Positions 12,543 through 23,391 of a DNA stretch of 64,000 bases are shown in pieces. The notes under the pieces are model-generated. The model did not search any database and was not told the DNA's origin. It saw nothing but the letters and a program-made list of their open reading frames with translations. Source of the DNA: Nilaparvata lugens (Eukaryota; Arthropoda; Insecta; Hemiptera; Delphacidae); the NCBI RefSeq assembly GCF_014356525.2, contig NC_052510.1, positions 18,829,999-18,893,998 of the forward strand, given 5' to 3'. A program made the position numbers and the translations under genes. Positions within the stretch are counted from its first letter, which is position 1; each line of letters opens with the position of its first letter.

Positions 12543-13680
12543 ATGGATTCTATTGAAGAAGGTGATATTTTGGAAGTGTTAAACGAACTGAGTGATTGTG
12601 ATAGTGACGACGAGGTTCTTGATGATGAGGACAAGGAAGTTACTGTCAATCCGGTATCGGCTGTTTTAGATGAACATTCCTACAATCATGAGGTAATTTA
12701 CAATAATATTGATTCTCAATCAAGTGAGGCTGTAAATACTACAGATTTTTTAGTGATAGATGGAAACTTTGAGCTGGATAACCCAACTGCATTGGTAACT
12801 TTGAACAACATCAACTTGAACGGTATTAAGCCTGCTGAAGAAAGTCAAACAACTGTAATTTGTAACAATTCGCCTGCTTCTACTGATGAACAAACTGGAC
12901 GTGCAAAATTTATGGGAGAACAGAATAATAATATACAACATTATGATTTAAGTCAACATTTTACTATTGGAGATGGAACAACCACAAATGTTTTAGTGAT
13001 AGATGGAAACTTAGAACCGGATCATTCAACTACATTGGTAACTTTGAATAACATCAACTTGAACGGTATTAAGCCTGCTGAAGAAAGTCAAACAACTGTA
13101 ATTTGTAACGATTCGCCTGCTTCTACTGATGAAAAAACGGAACATGACAAATTCATGGAAGAACAGAATAATATACAACTTGATGATCATGAAGAAAACC
13201 CTGGAATGAGAAATAATATGGCTGATAATGATAACACAGATGATAATTATGAAGTTGACCCTGGAATGCTTGATAACAGTACAGATGATGATTATGAAGA
13301 TGATCCTGAAATGCTTGATGATACAATAAGGGTAGAAGGTGGTAGGAAAAGGAAGCGTGGAAACAAAGTGGAAGATTTGAAATTGAAAAGACACAGTGCA
13401 GATGGCAAGCAATGGAAAATCTCCTGTCAACATGGAGCAGACAGTAAAGTATGTGGTGTTGCACATTTGAAGAGGGACGAGATAGACTCATTTTTCAATA
13501 AATTATACTCACATAGTTCAAAAGTTGAACAAGACATCTATTGAATTTCATTAGTGTTAAGAAGGCAAAAAGAGTAAGAAAGCAAGATCCAGAGAATCTG
13601 AAAAGGCCAAAAAAAGATAATAGCAAGGACAGATTGACCATGGAATATTCTCTCTTCAATAAAGAAGGCAAAAAAATCAA
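12543..13680 (+). pseudogene. N-terminal half of a DUF7869-family protein, interrupted
   Basis: An ATG at 12,543 opens 333 codons to 13,544. The frame then slips and continues as similar basic sequence up to 13,680, where the BEL element begins. The first 150-200 residues are acidic and hold a tandem duplication: a block of about 63 residues starting LVIDGN is repeated 81 residues later, with copies offset by 243 bases. Shorter DDNYE/DPGMLD repeats follow. The C-terminal part is basic (GGRKRKRG) and has Cys/His residues in the region SCQHGADSKVCGVAH. In family members this part leads into a segment like RVCKxFFL; here the fragment stops at GKKIKI, just at that point. The frameshift near 13,540 and the insertion make it a pseudogene. 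Confidence 0.65.
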
Positions 13681-15771
13681 AATTTAGAATACTTGAAAAA
13701 TGATAGTAAATATGAGAATCTTAACCTGAATAATAAAATCAATCGAGAGACAAAAATCCTAGATAAAAGTCCTGCAAAATTCTTAGTAATCTTAAAGGTA
13801 TGAAAATACAGAAATTATATGAATATGAACAATAACCTAATTTCACAAAAAATGAAAACTAGGAATTCAGTTTAGGTAGAATCCAATCGTACCTGAAGCT
13901 TTCAAGCTGTTGACTATGTAACACTGAAAGAGGACAAATATAGCAACTTGGCTATAATGTAAGCAGAAGGAGCAGAAAGTCTGTCCAGAACTGAAGGTTC
14001 GATTAATAATTAAAAATAGAAAAGGTTGAAAAATACCAAATACAATATTGAAAGGAGACGAAGCTCAGCATATTGTATTACATAAGCGGGCTGGGAAATG
14101 ACAGCTTAACGCATGTCAAGTTACATGGGGAATATTACTATATGTAGAACACATAAGTAATAATAATAGAAGATAAAAGAAATTGAATGATTGATAGTAT
14201 TTAAATAGTTATTATTTAGGAATAAAAAGTTAATCAGGAACAAAATTGAATGGGATGAAGACTACCAGTAAACACAGTGCCTCTGAGAGGGTAAGTACAA
14301 AAATGTGAATAATAGAATAAGACTTCCCTGAATAATTAATGATGTGTTGCCAAAGTGATAGGCCTACGGTGACTCAAATTCCGAGGATGAAACTTGACTC
14401 CTGTCAAGTACATTGTAGTTGCAGACAGCTGCTGGGCTAATAGAAGTTGAACGATGAAGATATCTTGATTATATCCTGATAAACGATGACCGATGCGGAA
14501 GAGAACTTGACTTGAATACGTTGAGATATTGAAAGTTGAGACTGTTCCAATATTAAATTGATAATGAGTATAACGACGAATGGGCACTTCACAAATTGAA
14601 TGAGTTTCACTGGTTGAATGTTAATTGGAAAAAGTTCCACCATGAGTTAAGTAGAATAAATGTTTGAGGTTATGTCCTAACGTTGATGTAATTGCAGTGA
14701 ATAAATATTTGAAAAAAGAGATAAAATGTTCTTGACGACTGAAATCACTGGCATCAGTAAGAATTGAGATTGACAAAGTTCGACTAAATAACTGATGAGT
14801 AGCTAAGACTGAGTAGCTAAAAATGAGTAGCGGTTGACAATGAAAGGCAAACTGCACTTGCGCAAATTTCCTGAGTTGAAATGTTGAATAAGGTAAGCTG
14901 CACTTGCACAAGACTTCCCAAGTTGAAAAATGTATCTCCTATGAGCATACATGAAGAATGAATGTGACCGCTAAAAAATGTGTACTGATGCTCAGTAAAA
15001 TTGAAGTGATAAATAATAAATCAAAAGTTCATATTGAGGATTGTTGAAAGCTCATGTGGAATTCATGTTGAAATTACTTACAGTTCATAATAATAATATG
15101 ATGAATAATTGAAAAACGTTGTACGCAGAAAGCATGGCGTGATTTGCAAAAAGGACGCTTAGTAGAAAAGTCCCGAAAGGTAAGTTAAATTCATAGAAAA
15201 TATGGTTGAAAAACGTTCACTGATGAAAAATGCGTTGAATGGTTCTTGAATAAGCACACAAACTAGGACATAATGAATGATGAAAATGGATAAAGTTTTC
15301 CAAAGATGGACGCGTTAAAAACTGAGATGTTACATCGTATGACTGTACAAAGAGAGTGAGTCTTCTTGCCAAAAACTGGTTGAAGAGACAGGAACTGCCC
15401 AATAGCGGAAACATGACGTCCACGGCAGTCATGAGCACAAACTCAACGAATGAAGTGAAAATATAAAATCGATATTAAGCGAACTGAAGGTGTTGAGGTT
15501 GAAGTGACTGTTGAAGTATACCAAAGGAGGTTCAAAAACAATGAAAATACAATTCAAAATACTTATAGACGAATATTAAACTAGAAAACATTGAAAGAAG
15601 CAGACGACAACTAGCGCTACTATCGATCAAGCGATCAATGAAACCGTGACGTCAGAGATCGCATGACACGTGAGAAAAATGTCTGCGGACTGTAGCAGCG
15701 GTAGATTCAAATGCTACAAAAACAAGATGGACGACCATAAGACTGGCTAAAGTATGAGACGAAATCTAACA
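13681..15771 (-). repeat. BEL/Pao 3' LTR (left copy, about 2.1 kb)
   Basis: This segment matches 21,551-22,616 at both ends: 13,681-13,890 and 14,915-15,771 are nearly identical to the right copy, while 13,891-14,914 (about 1,024 bp) is absent from the right copy. On the element strand the LTR begins TGTTAG, directly after a purine-rich tract, as expected for a 3' LTR. Differences between the shared parts are few, for example a one-base indel near 13,830 and a substitution near 15,097. The extra block holds a diverged tandem duplication around 14,850-14,925. The short ORFs inside are not genes. Confidence 0.85.
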
Positions 15772-15786
15772 TAAAGCTCCCCCCTC
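15772..15786 (-). promoter_or_regulatory. Polypurine tract of the BEL/Pao element
   Basis: On the element strand GAGGGGGGAGCTTTA sits immediately before the TGTTAG start of the 3' LTR, the usual position for the plus-strand DNA primer of an LTR retrotransposon. Confidence 0.7.
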
Positions 15787-15965
15787 GATGCAGGAACAAG
15801 TCTTGTCAACCAAGACGTAGCGAGTGCAAAAAAAATGATGAGTACGAAAAAATACATATATGTTAGATGAGTCGAATAGAAATATACGAGCAATACGAAT
15901 AATAGGTGGATAACATGATGAATAAATGCTAATACAAAAAGGACAAGTAGTGAAAGACTACCAAA

Positions 15966-18900
15966 TTAATCATCTTCAAATGCTGGAAGCGGAGCGAGAC
16001 TAGAGATGGCTCTCTTGAATCTACCATGTGCAGTCTGCACTGTAACAACACGAACTTTTCCATCAGCACCTGGATGGGTTTCAATGATGCGAGCTAACTT
16101 CCATGTGGAAGGAGCAGAATTGAGATCTTTCAGAAGAACCATGGTGTCAACTGTGAGATTGTCCGATTCAGTAAGCCATTTGTGCTTGCGTTGAAGTGTG
16201 ACTAAGTACTCCTTAGACCATCTGTCCCAAAGTTCTTGAGTGATTTTTTGAAGAAGTTTCCAACGACACCTGTTATCGACATGGGTGGTGGGTGGGCAAT
16301 GGAAAGGCAACGCAGTCAATGGGCGACCAACCAAGAAGTGACCTGGCGAGAGATACTGAAGATCTTGAGGGTCCTCTGTAAGAGGTACGAGTGGACGAGA
16401 GTTAAGGATAGCTTCAATTTGAGCTGCGAATGTAGTCATATCTTCAAAATTAAGAATATGATTGAATGTGACGACTTTGAAAATTTTCTTGAAATTCTTG
16501 ACAGCATTCTCCCATAGACCTCCAAAAGATGGGGCGCGAGGTGGAATGAAGTGCCACTTGATATTGAGAACCGACGTGTAGTTATGAATATCTTGTTGAG
16601 TTTTAGATGACTCAAAAAACTGATGTAGATCTTGTAGTTCATTGTTTGCACCTACAAACGTGGTTGCATTGTCCGAAAATATGGAGTGTGGAATACCACG
16701 ACGTGATGAGAAGCGAATGAGTGCCGCAATAAAGGCTTTCGTTGTCAACTCTGAGACGACTTCTACGTGTACTGCTTTCGTGACCATGCAGACGAAGATA
16801 GCTAAATAAGCTTTCGAATATGTGCGTGATTTCTTGGAACCAACAAGTAATGAAAACGGTCCAGCATAATCTATGCCAGAGTTATAGAATGGAAAATCAG
16901 ACTGTATTCTGACAGGAGGAAGTTGTCCCATGATTTGTTCCGAACGAAATTTGGCGAAGCGAAAACATAAATGGCAGGATTTCAAAACTGATTTGACTGT
17001 ACGACGAGTAGATAGTATCCAATAACGCTGACGTAATGAAGTCATGGTGCTCTGAACTCCATCATGAGAAAGACGTCGATGATATGACATGATGAGCGCA
17101 CGAGTGAAACGATGTTTAGAAGGCAAGATGATTTGATGTTTGTAGTCGTACGGCAAGTCCGATTGACTCAATCTGCCGCCAACTCTCAATAATGAGTCAT
17201 TGTCAATGAATGGCGATAGCGCTTTCAAGGAACTAGACGGAAGCAATTCTCTGCCTTGATGGAGAAGACGAATCTCTTCTGTGAATGCTTCTGCTTGAAC
17301 CGTGCGGATGATCGCAATTTCTGCCTCTTGAATTTCTTCTACTGTGAGTAGACCACATCTGCGCTGATCAGGATGATGACGTCGAGTGATGTTATGGATG
17401 AAACGACGAACGTATGCTGTTGAACGGGTGATGCGATGATAATCAGACAATTTATGAATGATATTGTTCAACACTGAAGTTGTGACTCTAGTGGCATGTG
17501 ATGAGATAGGACGGATGATTGCAACATTACAGGAGATGTCATTCCATGTAGCTTCTTTTTCCGGCAAGGCTGCAGAAAATCTGCCATCATCTTGACGTTG
17601 AACATTCTCAATGTAGTGCTGCTCAATTTGTGCATGTTCTGCTGGCGTGCTGGATTCAGTATCAATTTCTTCAATTCGCCAAAATTTTTCCAATTGCTTA
17701 GAGATGTCTGCGTTGGACACATGTTCAATGCTAGAAACGAAATTGGAAATGTGTTGATGGGTGACAGATGGTTTATAAGCAGGAATGGAGCCCCAGACTA
17801 TCCAACCTAGCTTGGTATTCTGAAGAATACAGCTTTCGGACAGGCGAATTTGACCAGGTAAATGAAGCATGGCGTAGACATCAACGTTTAAGAGTATATC
17901 CACTCCTGAAATTTTGAAGAAGGTAGGATCGGCTAAAACAACATTGGGGGGAATATTGAAATCTGAAAAATTGAGTCCAGATGGTGGAACACTAGGAACA
18001 ATTTTCTCTGTGACAATGCAATCAATGTGAGTTGACCAAGTTCGGTCAGGTGAGTGAATACTCAAAGATGACAAATTCAATAAGGTAGCATTACTGCCAG
18101 ACACAGTATGAACTGTGCTGCCAGTACAAATAGTGGGTAATTGAAGTTGAGTAGCTAATTGACGTGAAATAAAACAGCTATCAGAGCCACTGTCGAGGAG
18201 TGCGCGGCAAATAACAGCTTGACCACTCTTGTCAAAGACAATCAACTGGGCTGTAGGCATGATGCAAGTGCGTCTGCTATCAATGGATTTGATTTGTGGT
18301 GCGCTGTGGGCATAGCTGACTGTCTGATTGTGAGATTCAACAACATTTGTGGCAGGCTGCAAACTGGATTGAGATGAATCAAATTGACGACTTCCCTCAG
18401 AATTTGATGACTGAGGTCTAGAGGGAATTGAATTGACAACAACACTAGAAGTCGGCAACTGCTGGACAAGGCTAGTTGATATTTGCGGCGCAGGTGAAAC
18501 CATGTGTGTCATTGGCACTGCTGAATTGGAGTTCATTGATGCTGGATGCACTGATGACATTTGCGATGGCTGGTTGTATTGATTATCATACCTTAATTGT
18601 TGTTGTGACTGATGAGGTATGTTATACTCACAGTACGGCATGCTCTGCGACAGATTTTTCACTGGATTGCGCGCATGGTTCGATGTTGTGACATAGTTGG
18701 ACCTCTTAGGGACAGGACTTGACCCATGAAGTAGCGTGTGATGTCGTAAATTGCACGTCTTGCAGGAACCTTGACATTGGTGAGCTCGATCCCATGGCCG
18801 AATACAGTTGACACACAAGGATTTTTTCAATACAGCAGAGGTTCGTTCTGAAGTTGGAATTTTGAGAAGTTGACTACAATTGAAAATGTTGTGAGAGCCA

Positions 18901-20018
18901 TTGCGACAAAAATAACACTCAGAAGTTGATGCTCTGTTGAAAACATTTGGTGAATTTGAAGTGTTGAAATTCATGATATTGGCTTTGGGCTGTGATGGTT
19001 GTCGACTGGTGCTAGGCTGGTTATTAGCCGGCGTATTGCGTTGCACTGATGTGTTGTTGAATGAGCTCGACATTGCTTGTGCGATTTTATGTTGCGACTC
19101 TAAAAAGTCCCAAAGGCAATCAATGGTAAGTTGAGATTTGGTAGAACAAAATCTCTCCCAATCTCTAATAGTAGCATTGTCAAATCGTGACACAGTGAGA
19201 AAAATAAAAATGAGATCTTTCACACTGATATTGAGCGCAAGGGCTTCAAGAGCAGAGATATTTGTCTTTTGATTGTCAATAAATAATCTCCACGATTGGG
19301 ATGATCTACAGTCAAGTTTAGGAGGGTTGAGTATGGCTGAAATATGAGTTTCGGCAATCAATAATGAATTATCGTAACGTTGAGTCAAGAGTTCCCAAGC
19401 TAACTCAAAATCTCCAGAAGGAGAATTAGAAATTCTATTAAGTGCTTCTCCAGAAAGGACTTGACGCAGGTAATGAAATTTCAATGTATTATCAAGGTTA
19501 CGGTTATTGATAACAAGACTTGTAAAGGTCGATTTGAAATTGAGCCAAGCGCTGAGACTACCGTCAAATTTTGGCAATGGAATGTCCGGTAGACGAGCGC
19601 TCACCATGTGAGGAGAATCAACGTGACTTGAGTGAGATGGGGAGCTGACTTCACTTACTCTTTTAGTTTTCAATTCATATTCATATATGGCATTGGAGAG
19701 TACAGAATTAACAGTACCAAAATTCTGGCGAATTTGGTGACACAATTCAATGTCAACAGGCAAACCTTTGTTGGAAAAATTTTCAGTAGTACTATGAAAA
19801 TTTTTCTTAAGCATTAACATCTCTTGTTTGAGATCTTCAGCAAAAAAATAGTCATTACGATTTTGAATTTCTTTGATAACACCATCTTGAATTAATCGAA
19901 TCAATTGCTGATTGATAGTGTCAAGGTTGTTAGGAATGGTGGGAGACGGACATTGTCTGACCTCACCTTGAGAAACTTCACCTTCAAGGGTGACGAGCGA
20001 GTCGTTTGGATTCTCCAT
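15966..20018 (-). CDS. BEL/Pao Gag-protease-integrase polyprotein without reverse transcriptase
   Basis: The 1350-residue ORF starts with a Met-rich acidic leader. A DUF1759-type Gag region covers about residues 144-300, and a CX2CX4HX4C zinc knuckle lies at C368, C371, H376 and C381, with more Cys/His motifs to 430. A Ser/Gln-rich linker leads to a retroviral-type aspartic protease of the DUF1758 kind with active-site DSG at 609-611. At about residue 820 the reading jumps from the stretch before the reverse transcriptase to sequence normally found after RNase H. The integrase follows: zinc-binding H980, H985, C1015 and C1018, then catalytic D1050, D1116 and E1170. A DUF5641-type C-terminus is at about 1255-1345. 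Typical BEL/Pao polyproteins are roughly 400-500 residues longer. The frame is open throughout, so the deletion is in frame. Confidence 0.9.
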   Translation of the reverse strand: MENPNDSLVTLEGEVSQGEVRQCPSPTIPNNLDTINQQLIRLIQDGVIKEIQNRNDYFFAEDLKQEMLMLKKNFHSTTENFSNKGLPVDIELCHQIRQNFGTVNSVLSNAIYEYELKTKRVSEVSSPSHSSHVDSPHMVSARLPDIPLPKFDGSLSAWLNFKSTFTSLVINNRNLDNTLKFHYLRQVLSGEALNRISNSPSGDFELAWELLTQRYDNSLLIAETHISAILNPPKLDCRSSQSWRLFIDNQKTNISALEALALNISVKDLIFIFLTVSRFDNATIRDWERFCSTKSQLTIDCLWDFLESQHKIAQAMSSSFNNTSVQRNTPANNQPSTSRQPSQPKANIMNFNTSNSPNVFNRASTSECYFCRNGSHNIFNCSQLLKIPTSERTSAVLKKSLCVNCIRPWDRAHQCQGSCKTCNLRHHTLLHGSSPVPKRSNYVTTSNHARNPVKNLSQSMPYCEYNIPHQSQQQLRYDNQYNQPSQMSSVHPASMNSNSAVPMTHMVSPAPQISTSLVQQLPTSSVVVNSIPSRPQSSNSEGSRQFDSSQSSLQPATNVVESHNQTVSYAHSAPQIKSIDSRRTCIMPTAQLIVFDKSGQAVICRALLDSGSDSCFISRQLATQLQLPTICTGSTVHTVSGSNATLLNLSSLSIHSPDRTWSTHIDCIVTEKIVPSVPPSGLNFSDFNIPPNVVLADPTFFKISGVDILLNVDVYAMLHLPGQIRLSESCILQNTKLGWIVWGSIPAYKPSVTHQHISNFVSSIEHVSNADISKQLEKFWRIEEIDTESSTPAEHAQIEQHYIENVQRQDDGRFSAALPEKEATWNDISCNVAIIRPISSHATRVTTSVLNNIIHKLSDYHRITRSTAYVRRFIHNITRRHHPDQRRCGLLTVEEIQEAEIAIIRTVQAEAFTEEIRLLHQGRELLPSSSLKALSPFIDNDSLLRVGGRLSQSDLPYDYKHQIILPSKHRFTRALIMSYHRRLSHDGVQSTMTSLRQRYWILSTRRTVKSVLKSCHLCFRFAKFRSEQIMGQLPPVRIQSDFPFYNSGIDYAGPFSLLVGSKKSRTYSKAYLAIFVCMVTKAVHVEVVSELTTKAFIAALIRFSSRRGIPHSIFSDNATTFVGANNELQDLHQFFESSKTQQDIHNYTSVLNIKWHFIPPRAPSFGGLWENAVKNFKKIFKVVTFNHILNFEDMTTFAAQIEAILNSRPLVPLTEDPQDLQYLSPGHFLVGRPLTALPFHCPPTTHVDNRCRWKLLQKITQELWDRWSKEYLVTLQRKHKWLTESDNLTVDTMVLLKDLNSAPSTWKLARIIETHPGADGKVRVVTVQTAHGRFKRAISSLAPLPAFEDD

Positions 20019-21550
20019 ACTGAATTGTACAAAATATATAGACTTGAAAAAAAATTAATTAATATTTGAGTAATATAAGAATAGATATATGAATATAATG
20101 TTGAATGGACGTAATAAAACAATGTAACACAATAATGAGCGCAATAAGTACACAATGGTTGATTATAGAAATTGTCAATGAACTAATCGGTTGATTGTTT
20201 GACATATATGAATGTCGTCAATGGTTTGTTGACTAATTGCGTAAAAATTAATGATAATTGCACAATGTCAAGATAGCACCAAATGCGTGGTAAGTATTAA
20301 TATTTGCATGAATTCAATGCATTTAAAAATATTAAGTAAATTGATGAATAGATAAGTCTCTTGAAATAGCAAGAATTGATTAGTAATCCTAAAAAATTTA
20401 TGACGCTCACAGAGAAAAGATATTACAAAAGGTATGTCGGTAAAATGAATTTACAGAATTGATAAATGGTTCGGTCTTACAAATTGAATAGCCAGCGACT
20501 GATTCGGTCCCCAGATGAGTTGCCTTTAGACTTGGCAAGATGCGAGGTGCAGCAGTGTTCTGAATGCTTCTGTGCTTGGAATCGGCTCTCGCTCAGGTCT
20601 GGGTCCACGAACAGTTTACAGGTTGGCTGGTTCACTGCGCCGATACAACGTAGTGTACCTTTCTGGCCACAGTGCTGGTTCACCCTTCGATAACTGAAAT
20701 ATATACGAGTAATATTAGAATGATGTAAGACTAATGTATGCTAGAATGCAGTTGATAAACATGGACGCTGACTGCTCTACCTGTATTGGGTATATTCAAC
20801 TAACTACAGAGGACTTGAAAAAAAATTAAGGTACCCAAAGAGAAACTTGAAAATAGCAATCCAATAAATAGTTACGAATCACCACAGGATGCCAGACGAT
20901 CCGTGCCCGTACGAGGACCAAGAAATAATTCGGCCCGGAGTTACCAAGAAATAATGTTGACTGTCAGTAGATCGGGTTGTAAGGCCGATCTGCAAAGTAG
21001 TGGACTGTGTGGAAGTGTGTAGATGAGATCTATATCTGATCTAGGCACTGACAGCTTTTCATTATTTGCTATGAGCGGATTTACAAACCTTGAATGTGTA
21101 GATCCGAAAAAATACCTCTGGTTTACTGTGCGTCTGAGCACAAGTAGAATGCACAAAGGTAGTGCAATAATGATGACTAATAATTGAAGAATGATAGATA
21201 ATAAGTTTCTTATTATCCGAATGTAAGGCTGATATTTGAATGTAACTATTGGAATGCTTAAAATTAATGTAGTTGTAATTAAAATAAAAAGAATTAGGAA
21301 TGCACTCAAGTTGTTTATTGTACCTAGACTTTTGCTAGTACGTTTAAGAATACTGATACAATGTTTCAAAATGATGTTACCTCTGTGAGCGCAAAAGATT
21401 GAGTAATACAAAGATAAAGTTGGGATAACAATGTTAATGTTGAAATACACAAAGAGTATATTGATGCTGAAACTAATAATAGAATAATAATGACAATGAG
21501 TAAAGATTGAATTGAACGTACAAAATTTAGCAATGTTTAAAATGAATAAA
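20019..21550 (-). other. BEL/Pao 5' leader with two minor ORFs
   Basis: This leader lies between the 5' LTR and the polyprotein start codon. It holds a minus-strand ORF of 223 codons (21,612-20,941) that is strongly hydrophobic and overlaps the LTR border, and a 68-codon ORF (20,683-20,477) ending next to a GTAAGA that could be a splice donor. Neither resembles a known retroelement protein. The hydrophobic ORF may be a chance product of AT-rich DNA. A short direct repeat ACCAAGAAATAAT near 20,909 and 20,943 marks a GC-richer patch where a primer-binding site could lie if the LTR is longer than the shared part. Confidence 0.4.
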
Positions 21551-22616
21551 AATTTAGAATACTTGAAAAATGATAGTAAATATGAGAATCTTAACCTGAA
21601 TAATAAAATCAATCGAGAGACAAAAATCCTAGATAAAAGTCCTGCAAAATTCTTAGTAATCTTAAAGGTATGAAAATACAGAAATTATATGAATATGAAC
21701 AATACCTAATTTCACAAAAAATGAAAACTAGGAATTCAGTTTAGGTAGAATCCAATCGTTTCCCAAGTTGAAAAATGTATCTCCTATGAGCATACATGAA
21801 GAATGAATGTGACCGCTAAAAAATGTGTACTGATGCTCAGTAAAATTGAAGTGATAAATAATAAATCAAAAGTTCATATTGAGGATTGTTGAAAGCTCAT
21901 GTGGAATTCATGTTGAAATTACTTACAGTTCATAATAATAGTATGATGAATAATTGAAAAACGTTGTACGCAGAAAGCATGGCGTGATTTGCAAAAAGGA
22001 CGCTTAGTAGAAAAGTCCCGAAAGGTAAGTTAAATTCATAGAAAATATGGTTGAAAAACGTTCACTGATGAAAAATGCGTTGAATGGTTCTTGAATAAGC
22101 ACACAAACTAGGACATAATGAATGATGAAAATGGATAAAGTTTTCCAAAGATGGACGCGTTAAAAACTGAGATGTTACATCGTATGACTGTACAAAGAGA
22201 GTGAGTCTTCTTGCCAAAAACTGGTTGAAGAGACAGGAACTGCCCAATAGCGGAAACATGACGTCCACGGCAGTCATGAGCACAAACTCAACGAATGAAG
22301 TGAAAATATAAAATCGATATTAAGCGAACTGAAGGTGTTGAGGTTGAAGTGACTGTTGAAGTATACCAAAGGAGGTTCAAAAACAATGAAAATACAATTC
22401 AAAATACTTATAGACGAATATTAAACTAGAAAACATTGAAAGAAGCAGACGACAACTAGCGCTACTATCGATCAAGCGATCAATGAAACCGTGACGTCAG
22501 AGATCGCATGACACGTGAGAAAAATGTCTGCGGACTGTAGCAGCGGTAGATTCAAATGCTACAAAAACAAGATGGACGACCATAAGACTGGCTAAAGTAT
22601 GAGACGAAATCTAACA
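21551..22616 (-). repeat. BEL/Pao 5' LTR (right copy, about 1.07 kb)
   Basis: It matches both ends of the left LTR but lacks its central 1,024 bp; the junction is at about 21,758. On the element strand it begins TGTTAG at 22,616. Immediately to its right the DUF7869-like reading frame resumes. Confidence 0.85.
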
Positions 22617-23391
22617 TATATACTTGGAATGAAACTGAAAGTGGTCGAGGGCCTGATGAGATTTGTTCAGCTCTGCAAGACTTTCTTAGTATTCTTGTGG
22701 AAAAATATTCAAAACATGAAGAACCGCCACACACGTTAAGACTGTTTTCAGACTCATGTGCTGCTCAGAATAAAAACAAATTTATTATTGGAGTACTACT
22801 GAACTTTGCCAAGACGAATAGCATTTTCAAAACTGTGAAGCATATCTACCCTATCAGAGGACACAGCTATATGCCTTCGGATCGTACATTTGGTAGGATT
22901 GAAATCGATTTGAGAAAGAAAAGAGAAATATTGTCACCACAAAAATATCATTTCCTAATGAGTAAACACGCCACTGTTAAAGTGTATGGAGAAAATTTTA
23001 AATTTTTCGACTACAAGTCTGCATTGACACCTCTTCTGCGAACACCTCTGCCATTCAAGACAACAGAACAGAAAGTAATGACATACAGCAGTACATCAAG
23101 AAACTCTGTTGGGGTCTCATCTTCCTACTCAGGTACTCCTGTTTTGGTCTCTGTTTTGAAAAAAAAAACAAACATATCGGACAGATTTCTGAAAAACTCA
23201 AAGAATTGAAGAAGAAAAATCATGTAAAACAAGCAAAACAAGAAGATGTTAGAAAACTAATGAAATTTTTCACCGTTCCTGACGTTGCAAAAACTTTCTA
23301 CGATGATGTGTTGAAAACAAGTGATTTAGATGATGGAGCTGATGATCCCGTAAATTACTCTGAAGATTCTGACAATGAAGTTATGATGTGA
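22617..23391 (+). pseudogene. C-terminal half of a DUF7869-family protein
   Basis: Right after the LTR an open frame resumes with YTWNETESGRGPDEI, then FSDSCAAQNKN and GHSYMPSDRTFGRIE, the characteristic motifs of the DUF7869 domain. No start codon belongs to this fragment. A frameshift occurs near a run of ten A at about 23,160; the other frame then continues with KKNHVKQAKQEDVRKLMKF and an acidic tail ending at 23,391. The spaced Asp (in SDSC), Asp and Glu (in SDRTFGRIE) are reminiscent of an RNase H-like DDE catalytic triad, which would suit a transposase, but that is inference. The middle of the protein, roughly 200 residues judged from the family, is missing. Confidence 0.7.

Larger units (their letters stand above)
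13681..22616 (-). mobile_element. BEL/Pao LTR retrotransposon lacking RT and RNase H
   Basis: The element reads on the minus strand: 5' LTR (21,551-22,616), a leader of about 1.5 kb, one gag-protease-integrase ORF (20,018-15,966), a polypurine tract (15,772-15,786) and a 3' LTR (13,681-15,771). Near-identical LTRs imply recent insertion or recent gene conversion. No target-site duplication is visible. The host gene lacks its middle part, so the insertion was accompanied or followed by a deletion. A truncated 3' LTR would explain this and the lack of a recognisable primer-binding site at the inner border of the right LTR. Confidence 0.85.

Noticed and set aside
15217..15438. 73-codon ORF present in both LTRs (also 22,062-22,283)
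   Set aside because: It is duplicated only because it lies in the LTR. No known LTR-encoded protein resembles it.
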